Shown piece by piece: positions 34,331-42,247 of a stretch of DNA of 42,247 nucleotides. Made by a program: the position numbers and the translations under genes. Numbering within the stretch: the stretch's first letter is position 1; the number at the start of each line of letters is the position of its first letter. The notes under the pieces were generated by a model. It was given only the letters and a program-made list of their open reading frames with translations, ran no database searches and was not told the DNA's origin. Origin of the DNA: Lactobacillales bacterium (lineage in GTDB: Bacteria; Bacillota; Bacilli; Lactobacillales; Streptococcaceae); the NCBI GenBank assembly GCA_031261705.1, contig JAISJD010000015.1, positions 1-42,247 of the forward strand, in the 5' to 3' direction.

Positions 34331-34618
34331 TTAAAATAGGTCTCTTAAATTTTTTATTTCATCAATTTTTTCCTTTGAAGTCTGAGCTAAAATGCGCTGA
34401 TAATCAAAAAATTCATAAGCTTGAACAGCTAGAATATCCTTCTTTTTTTTCGAGTTTGACCAGTTATTGTGATTTTTCCAACGATAATTGACCAAATAAT
34501 CCAGTAGGTCTTTTTCGTTAATTCCTGTATACCCCATCTTCCGAAATTTTTGAATTTTCGTAGATAATTCAGATTTGAATAATAATCTATCTAACATACT
34601 TGGAGCAACTTCTTTCAT
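34331..34618 (-). CDS. ComN-like post-transcriptional regulator family protein
   Basis: A 95-aa basic protein. The central KFRKMGYTGINEKDLLDYLVNYRWKN resembles the family of B. subtilis ComN (post-transcriptional regulator, PF13797), which affects comE mRNA localisation. In B. subtilis comN lies near tgt and the yajC homologue yrbF, as here, supporting the call. I chose the ATG at 34618 because GAAGGTG lies just upstream; the frame extends to a GTG at 34654 without a site. The match is from memory and the family is weakly conserved. Confidence 0.65.
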   Translation of the reverse strand: MKEVAPSMLDRLLFKSELSTKIQKFRKMGYTGINEKDLLDYLVNYRWKNHNNWSNSKKKKDILAVQAYEFFDYQRILAQTSKEKIDEIKNLRDLF

Positions 34619-34767
34619 ATCTACACCTTCACTCTTCCTAAAATCACTATACACCTTATTATACTCGAAGTGAGATTCTTTATAAAGTTCGTTGAAAAAT
34701 CTTTCTTATTCTCGCTAAGACTGCTAAAATAAGCTTATCAATATGGGAAATTTGTGGAGGTGTATGT

Positions 34768-35130
34768 ATGAATAAAGAACAATTTTTACAAGCTTTAAAA
34801 CAATTAGAACCACTCGTTACAAACATCAATGATTGCCCAGATGGACTTTATTTTTCAATTTTTTCAGATTCTGGTTATGAATTTAAAATCCGTCTTTATG
34901 ATGAAAAATCTTGTGGTAGTCAAAATCAATTGGATTATATTGGAGAACTGTGGGACTTTACTCATTACCAATTTGATGCAGATACTGAAATTGATGCTTT
35001 TAGAGAAAATTCAACCTATCGAGAACAGTTCACCATTCGAGAAACCTTAAAGGATTTTGATGACTTACATGCAAAACTTCTAGTCATCCTAGAACGCTTA
35101 GAAGCTATGGAAAAAGAACCTACCAAATAA
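34768..35130 (+). CDS. Hypothetical acidic 120-aa protein
   Basis: I do not recognise this protein. It is a soluble, acidic protein rich in aromatic residues, with a helical N-terminus, a central beta-rich portion (YFSIFSDSGYEFKIRLYDE) and a long C-terminal helix (DDLHAKLLVILERLEAMEKE). It has no signal peptide or cysteine motif. TGGAGGTGTATGT before the ATG is a good ribosome binding site, and a proper terminator follows, so it is very likely expressed alone. It is the only rightward gene between adhE and the right end. Confidence 0.75.
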   Translation: MNKEQFLQALKQLEPLVTNINDCPDGLYFSIFSDSGYEFKIRLYDEKSCGSQNQLDYIGELWDFTHYQFDADTEIDAFRENSTYREQFTIRETLKDFDDLHAKLLVILERLEAMEKEPTK

Positions 35131-35140
35131 TCAACGACCC

Positions 35141-35168
35141 AGCCGAGAAGTTATTTCTTGGCTTTTTT
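35141..35168 (+). terminator. Terminator of the 120-aa gene
   Basis: AGCCGAGAA / TTCTTGGCT stem with a short loop and a six-T tail. Confidence 0.85.
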
Positions 35169-35174
35169 AGATAG

Positions 35175-35204
35175 AAAAAGACGAGCCTATCTGCTAAGCT
35201 CGCC
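35175..35204 (-). terminator. Terminator of the tgt-yajC transcript
   Basis: Minus-strand GGCGAGC / GCTCGTC (one G-T pair) with an 11-base loop followed by five T residues. Confidence 0.8.
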
Positions 35205-35211
35205 TTGATTC

Positions 35212-35556
35212 TTATTTATTTTCTTCGTCTGTTTCTTCTGTTTTTTCTTCTTCAACAGGTGCATCAACTGTTTCAGTTTGTTCAGCTAGGGCTGTTTCAC
35301 TTGGTTTCACAGTTTTAATTGCCGCACGGTCGAAATCTAAAAGAACGCCTTCGCAATCAATTGTAACGATTCCTTTATCAGCATTTACTTCGTGTAACAC
35401 ACCATGTAAACCACCGATTGTTACTACTTCATCGCCTGGTTTCATTTGATTCATCAATTCTTGACGTTGTTGTTGTTGTTTCTTTTGAGAACGATTCATC
35501 ATAAAATACATCGCAACAATAGCGATTAGAAAAATTAACATAATTGGACTTGACAC
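35212..35556 (-). CDS. yajC: Preprotein translocase accessory subunit YajC
   Basis: A 114-aa membrane protein with one N-terminal helix (about residues 4-22), then a Gln-rich stretch and the YajC beta domain (MKPGDEVVTIGGLHGVL), ending in a very acidic Glu/Thr-rich tail. YajC associates with SecDF at the Sec translocon. GTG at 35556 is the best start: AGGAG lies eight bases upstream and the helix begins at once. The upstream extension in the frame has no site. It follows tgt, the usual arrangement. Confidence 0.92.
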   Translation of the reverse strand: MSSPIMLIFLIAIVAMYFMMNRSQKKQQQQRQELMNQMKPGDEVVTIGGLHGVLHEVNADKGIVTIDCEGVLLDFDRAAIKTVKPSETALAEQTETVDAPVEEEKTEETDEENK

Positions 35557-35646
35557 AATATTCACTCCTAATCTTATAATCTTTTTTAAGTGTAACATGC
35601 AAATCTTAAAACTTCAATCAACCGCCACGTAGCAGTAGAAAAAAAT

Positions 35647-36843
<1,197 letters not shown>

Positions 36844-36933
36844 CTACTGTATAGTAAAGGTTTTTACAAGATATTTCAAGATTTACGGACATTTAATTAC
36901 GTAAATAACGAAACAGGCTACTCTATGAAAATT

Positions 36934-38070
36934 TTACATTTTCAACTGTTCATCCTTTTCCGTTTGCCAAAGTGGTAAGGAAATATTTTCATAAGCAAGT
37001 GGGGTTAAATTGGTGATGGTAATTCCTAACAAGCGAATTTTATTTTCCACACCTCCAACTTCCTCCCAGATTTGATTGGCATAGTAAAAAATATCTTCTT
37101 TTTTATAAATTTCTTGAGGAATCGTCAAACGTTTAGTGAGCGTTGAAAAATCTGAGTAACGCACCTTTAGCACAACTGTTTTCCCATGTTTTTGCGCACG
37201 TCTTAAAGAGTTTTCCACTTTTTCTGATAGCACTCGCAACTCTGTTAACACCTGTTCATCACTGGCTAGCTCACGACCATACGTGTTTTCTTTCCCAACG
37301 GATTTTCTATCTCGGTGGTCGTTGACGGGTGAATTATGAATCCCACGAACCTTTCGATAAAGAGAATAACCCATCCGTCCAAATTCACGGATTAAATCCA
37401 TTTCTTTCCAATTATAAAGATCCTTACCTGTAAAAATACCTAGCTCATTCATCCGAATCACAGATTTTTTCCCTACACCGTGAAATTTTTCAATCGGTAG
37501 TTTTTTTAGAAAATCAATGGCATCCTCAGGCATAACCAGAGTAAGTCCGTGTGGTTTCTCAAAATCAGAGGCTAATTTCGCTAAAAATTTATTATAGCTG
37601 ACCCCTGCCGAACATGTCAGGTGAAGTTCCTCCCAAATATCAAATTGAATCATGCGAGCAATCTTAATTGCACTCGTGGTGTTAATTTTATTTACCGTCA
37701 CATCGAGGTAGGCTTCATCAATTGACATTGGTTCAATTGTATCTGTATATCTCAAGAAAATCTCACGAACCTTTTTTGAAATTTCGGTATATTTTTCATA
37801 ATTTCCCGAGATAAAAATAGCCTGTGGACAAAGCTCATAGGCTTCAGAGGAAGACATGGCTGAATGAATGCCAAATTTTCTAGCTTCATAATTACAAGTA
37901 GAAACAACCCCACGTCCACTTGTTTGACTAGGGTGACGTGCAATAACGACTGGTTTCCCCTCAAGTGTCGGATTATCACGAATTTCAACGGAGGCAAAAA
38001 AAGCGTCCATATCAATATGTATAATTTTTCTGGATGTGTCATTAATTAATGGAAACACTAGCTCTGGCAT
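36934..38070 (-). CDS. dinB: DNA polymerase IV
   Basis: A 378-aa Y-family translesion polymerase. The palm motifs [14 protein letters not shown] and SIDEAYLDV carry the metal-binding acidic residues, and little-finger sequence follows. The end reads [12 protein letters not shown], with no clear beta-clamp-binding motif recognised. ATG 38070 follows GAGGTGA; the GTG at 38079 is part of that site. The promoter carries a GAACAA/TTGTTC inverted repeat that may bring it under DNA-damage control. Confidence 0.94.
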   Translation of the reverse strand: MPELVFPLINDTSRKIIHIDMDAFFASVEIRDNPTLEGKPVVIARHPSQTSGRGVVSTCNYEARKFGIHSAMSSSEAYELCPQAIFISGNYEKYTEISKKVREIFLRYTDTIEPMSIDEAYLDVTVNKINTTSAIKIARMIQFDIWEELHLTCSAGVSYNKFLAKLASDFEKPHGLTLVMPEDAIDFLKKLPIEKFHGVGKKSVIRMNELGIFTGKDLYNWKEMDLIREFGRMGYSLYRKVRGIHNSPVNDHRDRKSVGKENTYGRELASDEQVLTELRVLSEKVENSLRRAQKHGKTVVLKVRYSDFSTLTKRLTIPQEIYKKEDIFYYANQIWEEVGGVENKIRLLGITITNLTPLAYENISLPLWQTEKDEQLKM

Positions 38071-38125
38071 TTTACTCACCTCGACTCACAAAGCTAAGAA
38101 AAGATTTCTTACATTTCTACCTCTA

Positions 38126-38155
38126 GTATAACACGAACAAATATTCTTGTTCAAC
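38126..38155 (-). promoter_or_regulatory. dinB promoter with GAACAA-N6-TTGTTC palindrome
   Basis: Minus-strand TTGAAC (38150-38155), 18 bases, TATACT (38126-38131). A perfect 6-bp inverted repeat (38136-38153) fills the spacer and overlaps the -35. A degenerate LexA-like box (CGAAC-N4-ATTCT, 38135-38148) overlaps it. Confidence 0.55.
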
Positions 38156-38162
38156 CATTAAA

Positions 38163-38190
38163 AAGATTAGGAGCCAAAACCCCTAATCTT
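38163..38190 (-). terminator. Terminator of amtB-glnK
   Basis: Minus-strand AAGATTAGG / CCTAATCTT stem with a 10-base loop followed by five T residues. Confidence 0.85.
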
Positions 38191-38202
38191 ATAAAGTTTA
38201 TT

Positions 38203-38544
38203 CTATAAAGCTGCTTCGCCACGTTCTTTGGTACGAATACGAATTGCTTCTTCAATCGGAATAATGAAAATTTTTCCGTCACCAACTTCACCCGTATGTG
38301 CTTCCCTGATAATAATCTCGATTAACTCCTCGACCTTATTATCGCTCACCACTACCTCGATTTTCACCTTAGCCAGTAAAGAGGTAATAATCGCTTGCCC
38401 TCGCACGTATTCATTAAAGCCTTTTTGATGCCCAAAGCCTAATACTTGTGAAACTGTCATTCCTTGAGCAATTTCAGCATCGCCAATCGCTTTTTTCAAA
38501 TCTTCAAGTTTTTCTGTACGAATAATCGCTTCTATTTTTTTCAA
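38203..38544 (-). CDS. glnK: PII nitrogen regulatory protein GlnK lacking the uridylylation Tyr
   Basis: A 113-aa PII protein that senses ATP/ADP and 2-oxoglutarate and plugs AmtB when nitrogen is plentiful. Family features: GFGHQKG with the T-loop Gln, KVKIEVV, and the B-loop TGEVGDGKIF. At the position of E. coli Tyr51 in the T-loop (RGAEY) it reads RGQAI, so uridylylation at that site is impossible. TTG at 38544 is chosen: it gives the conserved N-terminus MKKIEAIIR with GGGTGG five bases before. The GTG at 38553 has no site. It follows amtB by 24 bp. Confidence 0.92.
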   Translation of the reverse strand: MKKIEAIIRTEKLEDLKKAIGDAEIAQGMTVSQVLGFGHQKGFNEYVRGQAIITSLLAKVKIEVVVSDNKVEELIEIIIREAHTGEVGDGKIFIIPIEEAIRIRTKERGEAAL

Positions 38545-38568
38545 ATGCTCCACCCCGCAAATTTTTAA

Positions 38569-39804
38569 TTAGCTATCCAAGCCCATAAACGTTGGATAAG
38601 CTGTTTCATCATGTTCCGAATCATCTAAACCGATTGCTTCCTCACGCTCCGTTACCCGAATTGGAAGGAAGAAATGAATCAACTTGATAATCACAAAACT
38701 TGCGGCTGCAGCAAAGATTAATGTAAAGACGATAGATTCGAGCTGTGCAATAAACAATTTCGTCGAACCGTAAATTAATCCTGCACCTGAATCTAAAGCA
38801 AGCTCAGGAGTGGTAAAAATCCCTGTCATGATTCCGCCAAAGATTCCACCAATTCCGTGGCATCCGAAAGCGTCTAATGCGTCATCTAAACCTAATTTAT
38901 GCTTGATGACACTGATAAAGAAGTAACAGAAAGGACTCACTAGCGCACCGATAACAATCGAGCTCCATAAAGAGACGAATCCTGCACCCGGAGTGATTGC
39001 CACAAGTCCAACCACTGCCCCCGTACAAGCGCCAATAACAGAGGGCTTGCCAATCGTGATTTTTTCAATCAACATCCATGAAAGCATAGCCGAAGCCGCC
39101 GCTGTATTAGTCGTTAATAGGGCGTGAATCGCTAAACCGTCTGCAGCTAAGGCCGAACCAGCGTTAAAACCGAACCAACCGAACCATAATAGACCTGCAC
39201 CTAATACGACAAATGGGATATTGTGTGGACGATATTCGGATTGCTTATAATCTCGACGTTTCCCGACCACATAGGCTAAGACTAACCCTGAAATTCCTGA
39301 ACTAATATGCACGACATTCCCACCTGCAAAATCTATGGAACCGATTTGAGAAAGGAAGCCACCGCCCCAGACCATGTGTGCGAGTGGATAGTAGACAACA
39401 ATCGACCAAATAGCGATAAAGATGAATATCGCAGAAAACTTCATCCGACCAACAACCGAACCTGTCAGAATAGCCGTGGTAATTAACGCAAACATCATTT
39501 GAAAACCAGCAAACAATGCGTCTGGAATTTGTAATCCGTGAATACTTCCTTTTGTTTCAGAAACACCAGCAAAGAACAGATGCTTAAAGTTTCCAATAAA
39601 ACTGCCATCTCCACTAAATGAAAGCGAGTAACCAATCGCAATCCATAAGATAGCTGCAATTCCTAATGTTGAAATTGCCATCATCATCGTGTTCAAAATG
39701 TTTTTGCGCCGTTCTAATCCACCATAAAAGAACGCAAGTCCCGGGGTCATTAGAAAAACCAATGCGGCACAAATCAGAATAAAAGCGATACTTCCTGTGT
39801 CCAT
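38569..39804 (-). CDS. amtB: Ammonium transporter
   Basis: A 411-aa Amt/MEP channel with about eleven transmembrane helices. The twin-histidine pore is represented by YPLAHMVWGGG and DAFGCHGIGGIFGGI, and PGLAFFYGG near the N-terminus is a family signature. It imports ammonium when nitrogen is scarce and is partnered with GlnK encoded directly downstream. A perfect GlnR/TnrA box lies about 140 bp upstream of the start. AAGGAG lies ten bases before the ATG. Confidence 0.96.
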   Translation of the reverse strand: MDTGSIAFILICAALVFLMTPGLAFFYGGLERRKNILNTMMMAISTLGIAAILWIAIGYSLSFSGDGSFIGNFKHLFFAGVSETKGSIHGLQIPDALFAGFQMMFALITTAILTGSVVGRMKFSAIFIFIAIWSIVVYYPLAHMVWGGGFLSQIGSIDFAGGNVVHISSGISGLVLAYVVGKRRDYKQSEYRPHNIPFVVLGAGLLWFGWFGFNAGSALAADGLAIHALLTTNTAAASAMLSWMLIEKITIGKPSVIGACTGAVVGLVAITPGAGFVSLWSSIVIGALVSPFCYFFISVIKHKLGLDDALDAFGCHGIGGIFGGIMTGIFTTPELALDSGAGLIYGSTKLFIAQLESIVFTLIFAAAASFVIIKLIHFFLPIRVTEREEAIGLDDSEHDETAYPTFMGLDS

Positions 39805-39942
39805 AATTAAGCAACTCCTTTTTTAAAATTCCACCTTTTATTTGTATAGCAAATACTATGTCATGTATTCTACCATGAGTTTTAGTAATAAGGAAGGATT
39901 TTGCAAAAGAAAATTGAATTTTCTCACAATTCTTGGGTTTTA

Positions 39943-39959
39943 TGTCATATTTTGTGACA
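39943..39959. promoter_or_regulatory. GlnR/TnrA box of amtB-glnK
   Basis: TGTCATATTTTGTGACA fits TGTNANATTTTNTNACA at every position and lies within a longer inverted repeat (39940-39962). GlnR is the expected regulator in Lactobacillales. Confidence 0.9.
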
Positions 39960-39987
39960 TAAGAGCTTTCGATTATCAAATAAAGTC

Positions 39988-40860
39988 TTATTCTACATGA
40001 TAAAGTCGATAAACTTCTTGTTTCCTCATCTCTCTTAGTTTCGCAACTTCTTTTATTGCCTCTTTAGAACGCAAATTCTCCGTCTCCATCAAATAATCCA
40101 CATGTTCTGGAATGGAAAGAGAACGCCAAGATTCATCTTCCACAGTTTTTTCCCCTGTGAATCCCTCGACCAATAGGCAGCATTCCCCCTTAATCGCATG
40201 TTCTTTCAAATATCCTTGGACTTCTTGCGCCGACCCACGTAAATATTCCTCATGAATTTTCGTTAGCTCACGACAAAGAACTAGCTGACGATTCCCATAC
40301 ACTTCTTCTATCACTTCGATAGTATCTGCCACACGATAAGGCGATTCATAAAAAATTTGCGTTTCCCTTTGTTCCTTGATTTCAGATAGAAAATCAGCCT
40401 GTTCCTTTTTCTTACGTGGTAAAAAACCGTAAAACGCAAACGGTTGAGGAGATAAGCCAGAAGCGATAAGAGCGGTCATGCCAGCCGTTGGACCGGGTAA
40501 AGACACCACGGGAATATTTGCTTCAATACAGGCAACAACCAATTCATGACCTGGGTCGCTAACTGAGGGCATCCCAGCATCACTCACTTGAGCAATGCTT
40601 AATCCACTGACTAATTTTTCGATAAGCTGTGGCACTCGTTCTTTAAAATTATGCTCATGCAGGCTAATCTGTGGCTGACTAATTTCAAAATGATTTAATA
40701 ATTTTTGCGTATTTCTCGTATCTTCACTGGCGATAAGATCGACTGTTTTTAATGTATTGACTGCACGGAAAGTCATATCTTGTAAATTACCAATCGGTGT
40801 CGGCACTAAAAACAAAGTCCCCGTAACATTCGTTTTTGAAAAACTCTTTTGAACGTTCAT
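39988..40860 (-). CDS. rsmI: 16S rRNA (cytidine-1402 2'-O) methyltransferase
   Basis: A 290-aa SAM-dependent methyltransferase of the tetrapyrrole-methylase fold that modifies C1402 in the ribosomal decoding site. LFLVPTPIGNL at the N-terminus, ASEDTRNTQKLL and VSDAGMPSVSDPGHEL are family motifs. The order ricT-yabA-rsmI is standard in Bacilli. A hairpin terminator overlaps the end of yabA, so rsmI may be partly attenuated. Confidence 0.95.
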   Translation of the reverse strand: MNVQKSFSKTNVTGTLFLVPTPIGNLQDMTFRAVNTLKTVDLIASEDTRNTQKLLNHFEISQPQISLHEHNFKERVPQLIEKLVSGLSIAQVSDAGMPSVSDPGHELVVACIEANIPVVSLPGPTAGMTALIASGLSPQPFAFYGFLPRKKKEQADFLSEIKEQRETQIFYESPYRVADTIEVIEEVYGNRQLVLCRELTKIHEEYLRGSAQEVQGYLKEHAIKGECCLLVEGFTGEKTVEDESWRSLSIPEHVDYLMETENLRSKEAIKEVAKLREMRKQEVYRLYHVE

Positions 40861-40894
40861 TTTCTTTTCCTACTTTCTTGCTCATTTCTTACTT

Positions 40895-40924
40895 AAAAAA
40901 GACTAAAGCAATATCGCTCTAGTC
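40895..40924 (-). terminator. Hairpin terminator between yabA and rsmI
   Basis: Minus-strand GACTAGAGC / GCTTTAGTC stem (one G-T pair) with a 6-base loop and six T residues. It begins inside the last codons of yabA. Confidence 0.75.
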
Positions 40925-41275
40925 TAATCGATCAATCACATTTATGCAAAAAAAGCACTCTTCGTCATTATCTCTACGCTGACCGTAAAATTCATTACAT
41001 ACATGAAAGCCATCTTCATACAGCTTTTCTAAATTCAAACGAGCCTGAGAAAGTTCTTTTTTCACATTTCCTTTGACTGCTTTTTTCTGCTTATGATTAT
41101 TTTCATCTTCTACTTCTTGGAGACGATCGCGAAGTCGTTGATTTTCAATCTCCAACGTGGTGTTGCGTTCAATGACATGTTGGATACTATCCTTCATCAA
41201 CGAAACATCTACTAGCGTTGTTTCCAAAATTTCTTGAAGCTGACCTAATCCATCGTAGAGAGTCCGTTTATCCAT
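40919..41275 (-). CDS. yabA: DNA replication initiation control protein YabA
   Basis: A 118-aa regulator that bridges DnaA and the DnaN clamp to limit re-initiation. It has an N-terminal coiled coil (LEIENQRLRDRLQEVEDEN) for tetramer formation and a C-terminal zinc domain (HVCNEFYG ... CFFC). I chose ATG 41275 (MDKRTLYDGL), with AAAGGG eight bases upstream; the open frame up to 41350 overlaps ricT and lacks a site. It overlaps the ricT end by 8 bp. Confidence 0.94.
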   Translation of the reverse strand: MDKRTLYDGLGQLQEILETTLVDVSLMKDSIQHVIERNTTLEIENQRLRDRLQEVEDENNHKQKKAVKGNVKKELSQARLNLEKLYEDGFHVCNEFYGQRRDNDEECFFCINVIDRLD

Positions 41276-42098
41276 TTTCATCGCCCTTTGCTTTTTGTTG
41301 CATTTCTTTGATTTCTTCGTAGTCATATTCCACAAGGGTTTCCCGACCACGCAAGCGAACTTTTAGCACACGACTAAGTAAATTTAATCCCTCTACACGT
41401 CCAATTCCATCTGGTGTCACCACCGTTGTTCCCCAATCTGGCAATTCCTTTCGTGCTGCTTCATATTCATCATTTTCATATTTCAAGCAACACATCAAGC
41501 GCCCACATAACCCAGAAATTTTGACTGGATTGAGTGACAAACCTTGGTCTTTTGCCATTTTTATGGAAACTGGCATGAAATCTCCTAGGAAAGTGGAACA
41601 GCATAACGGACGACCACATGGACCTAAGCCGCCTAAAATCTTCGCTTCATCACGTACCCCAATCTGACGCAATTCAATTCTTGTTTTAAACATGGAAGCT
41701 AAATCTTTTACAAGCTCACGGAAGTCTACTCGACCATCCGCAGTAAAACTAAAAATTAACTTACTGCGATCAAAGGTGTACTCCACCTGTATCAATTTCA
41801 TTTCCAAACCATGCTCACGAATTTTGACCTTCGCCTTTTGCATCGCAATTTGTGCATCCATTTTATTTTGTTCTGCTTTTTCTTCATCTGCCTGTGTCGC
41901 TCTCGCTAAAACGGGCTTTACCTGTTCAGGCAAATCTTCTTCATCCATCGCCCGATTCACTAATGCAACCTCACCGAGTTGACGACCTTGTGCAGAATCA
42001 ACAATCACTTTTTCCTTATATTGAAACCTCTCACTATTTGGAGAATAATAATATACATGACCTGACTTTCTAAACCTAACCCCTACAACTTCTACCAA
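41268..42098 (-). CDS. ricT: RicT (YaaT) PSP1-domain iron-sulfur protein
   Basis: A 276-aa PSP1-domain protein. In B. subtilis it forms the Y-complex with RicA and RicF, which directs RNase Y processing. Cys-rich motifs GLGPCGRPLCC and SGLCGRLMCC are the Fe-S ligands. The start is TTG at 42098, with AGGAGG eight bases upstream, giving MVEVVGVRFRKSG, which matches the family start. A GTG at 42107 overlaps the ribosome binding site and is rejected. Usually holB lies upstream; the window ends before it. Confidence 0.93.
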   Translation of the reverse strand: MVEVVGVRFRKSGHVYYYSPNSERFQYKEKVIVDSAQGRQLGEVALVNRAMDEEDLPEQVKPVLARATQADEEKAEQNKMDAQIAMQKAKVKIREHGLEMKLIQVEYTFDRSKLIFSFTADGRVDFRELVKDLASMFKTRIELRQIGVRDEAKILGGLGPCGRPLCCSTFLGDFMPVSIKMAKDQGLSLNPVKISGLCGRLMCCLKYENDEYEAARKELPDWGTTVVTPDGIGRVEGLNLLSRVLKVRLRGRETLVEYDYEEIKEMQQKAKGDENG

Positions 42099-42114
42099 CT
42101 TACACACCTCCTAT

Positions 42115-42247
42115 ATACAGAGCTAAGAGGAATCGACCAGAAATCGAGAAAAATAGAGAAATGATTTTAAGGTGCTTTCCGCCTTGGGAGCATTTCATCT
42201 TTTTTCTTGTATTTCTATTCCTCGTGCTCGACTTCAATACAGAGCTA
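42115..42247. repeat. Long imperfect palindrome, possible MITE-like repeat, with start of a second copy
   Basis: Arms GAGCTAAGAGGAAT (42120-42133) and ATTCCTCGTGCTC (42217-42229) pair, and further paired blocks nest inside: AGAAAT/ATTTCT, AAAAA/TTTTT, GAAATG/CATTTC, TGCT/AGCA. The whole forms a stem of about 110 nt. ATACAGAGCTA at 42115-42125 recurs at 42237-42247, where the window stops, suggesting a tandem second copy. Confidence 0.65.

Noticed and set aside
40919..41350. Longer YabA form starting at 41350
   Set aside because: The extension overlaps ricT, is not YabA-like and lacks a ribosome binding site; the start at 41275 fits the family.

Overview
The window is AT-rich and looks like chromosome of a low-GC Gram-positive, most likely Lactobacillales (Enterococcaceae or Carnobacteriaceae, such as Enterococcus, Vagococcus or Carnobacterium). 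The reasons are strong AGGAGG-type ribosome binding sites, frequent TTG starts, Lac-family PTS, adhE, CcpN/PPDK, CcpA-type cre sites, and housekeeping genes (ricT, yabA, rsmI, tgt, yajC) of Bacilli type. I cannot fix the genus. Nearly all of it is coding. I see no IS element, phage, CRISPR array or tRNA gene.

Left edge (1-943): leftward tandem rRNA-type promoters and an rrn leader whose rRNA operon lies outside the window, then a universal stress protein gene.

Region A (989-18126), N-glycan/mannan use. A leftward operon of about 13.4 kb encodes an LplB/YtcP/lipoprotein ABC importer, five cytoplasmic glycosidases (GH20, GH125, GH38, GH92, GH1) and a dedicated MsmK-type ATPase. A canonical cre site lies just downstream of its promoter. 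Divergent from it are a DUF624 membrane protein, a YtdP-like membrane-anchored AraC regulator and a small exported protein. The likely route is import of mannose-rich glycans and trimming inside the cell. The GH92 enzyme has Gln where the family's catalytic acid Glu normally sits, which raises the possibility of a mannosyl-phosphate substrate.

Region B (18171-31371), a split glycyl-radical sugar pathway. The left half holds a SorC regulator, an unknown 132-aa protein, a fructose-6-phosphate-aldolase-like enzyme, a YbiW-like glycyl radical enzyme and a DeoR regulator. The right half holds Lac-family PTS IIA, IIB and IIC and the radical-SAM activase. The same 12-bp palindrome (GCACAAATGTGC) stands upstream of fsa, of the glycyl radical enzyme gene and of the PTS genes, tying the halves into one regulon. 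By analogy with E. coli YbiW/PflD plus Fsa, the best prediction is import and breakdown of 1,5-anhydroglucitol or 1,5-anhydromannitol ('anhydroglycolysis'). Between the halves sits a separate gluconeogenic module: ppdK, divergent from ccpN and the PPDK regulatory protein, with three CcpN-like boxes.

Region C (31463-42247), core genes, mostly leftward: adhE (Rex-like site), comN-like, a small unknown gene, yajC, tgt, dinB, glnK and amtB (perfect GlnR/TnrA box), rsmI, yabA, ricT. At the right edge a roughly 115-nt imperfect palindrome, apparently starting a second tandem copy, lies just upstream of ricT.
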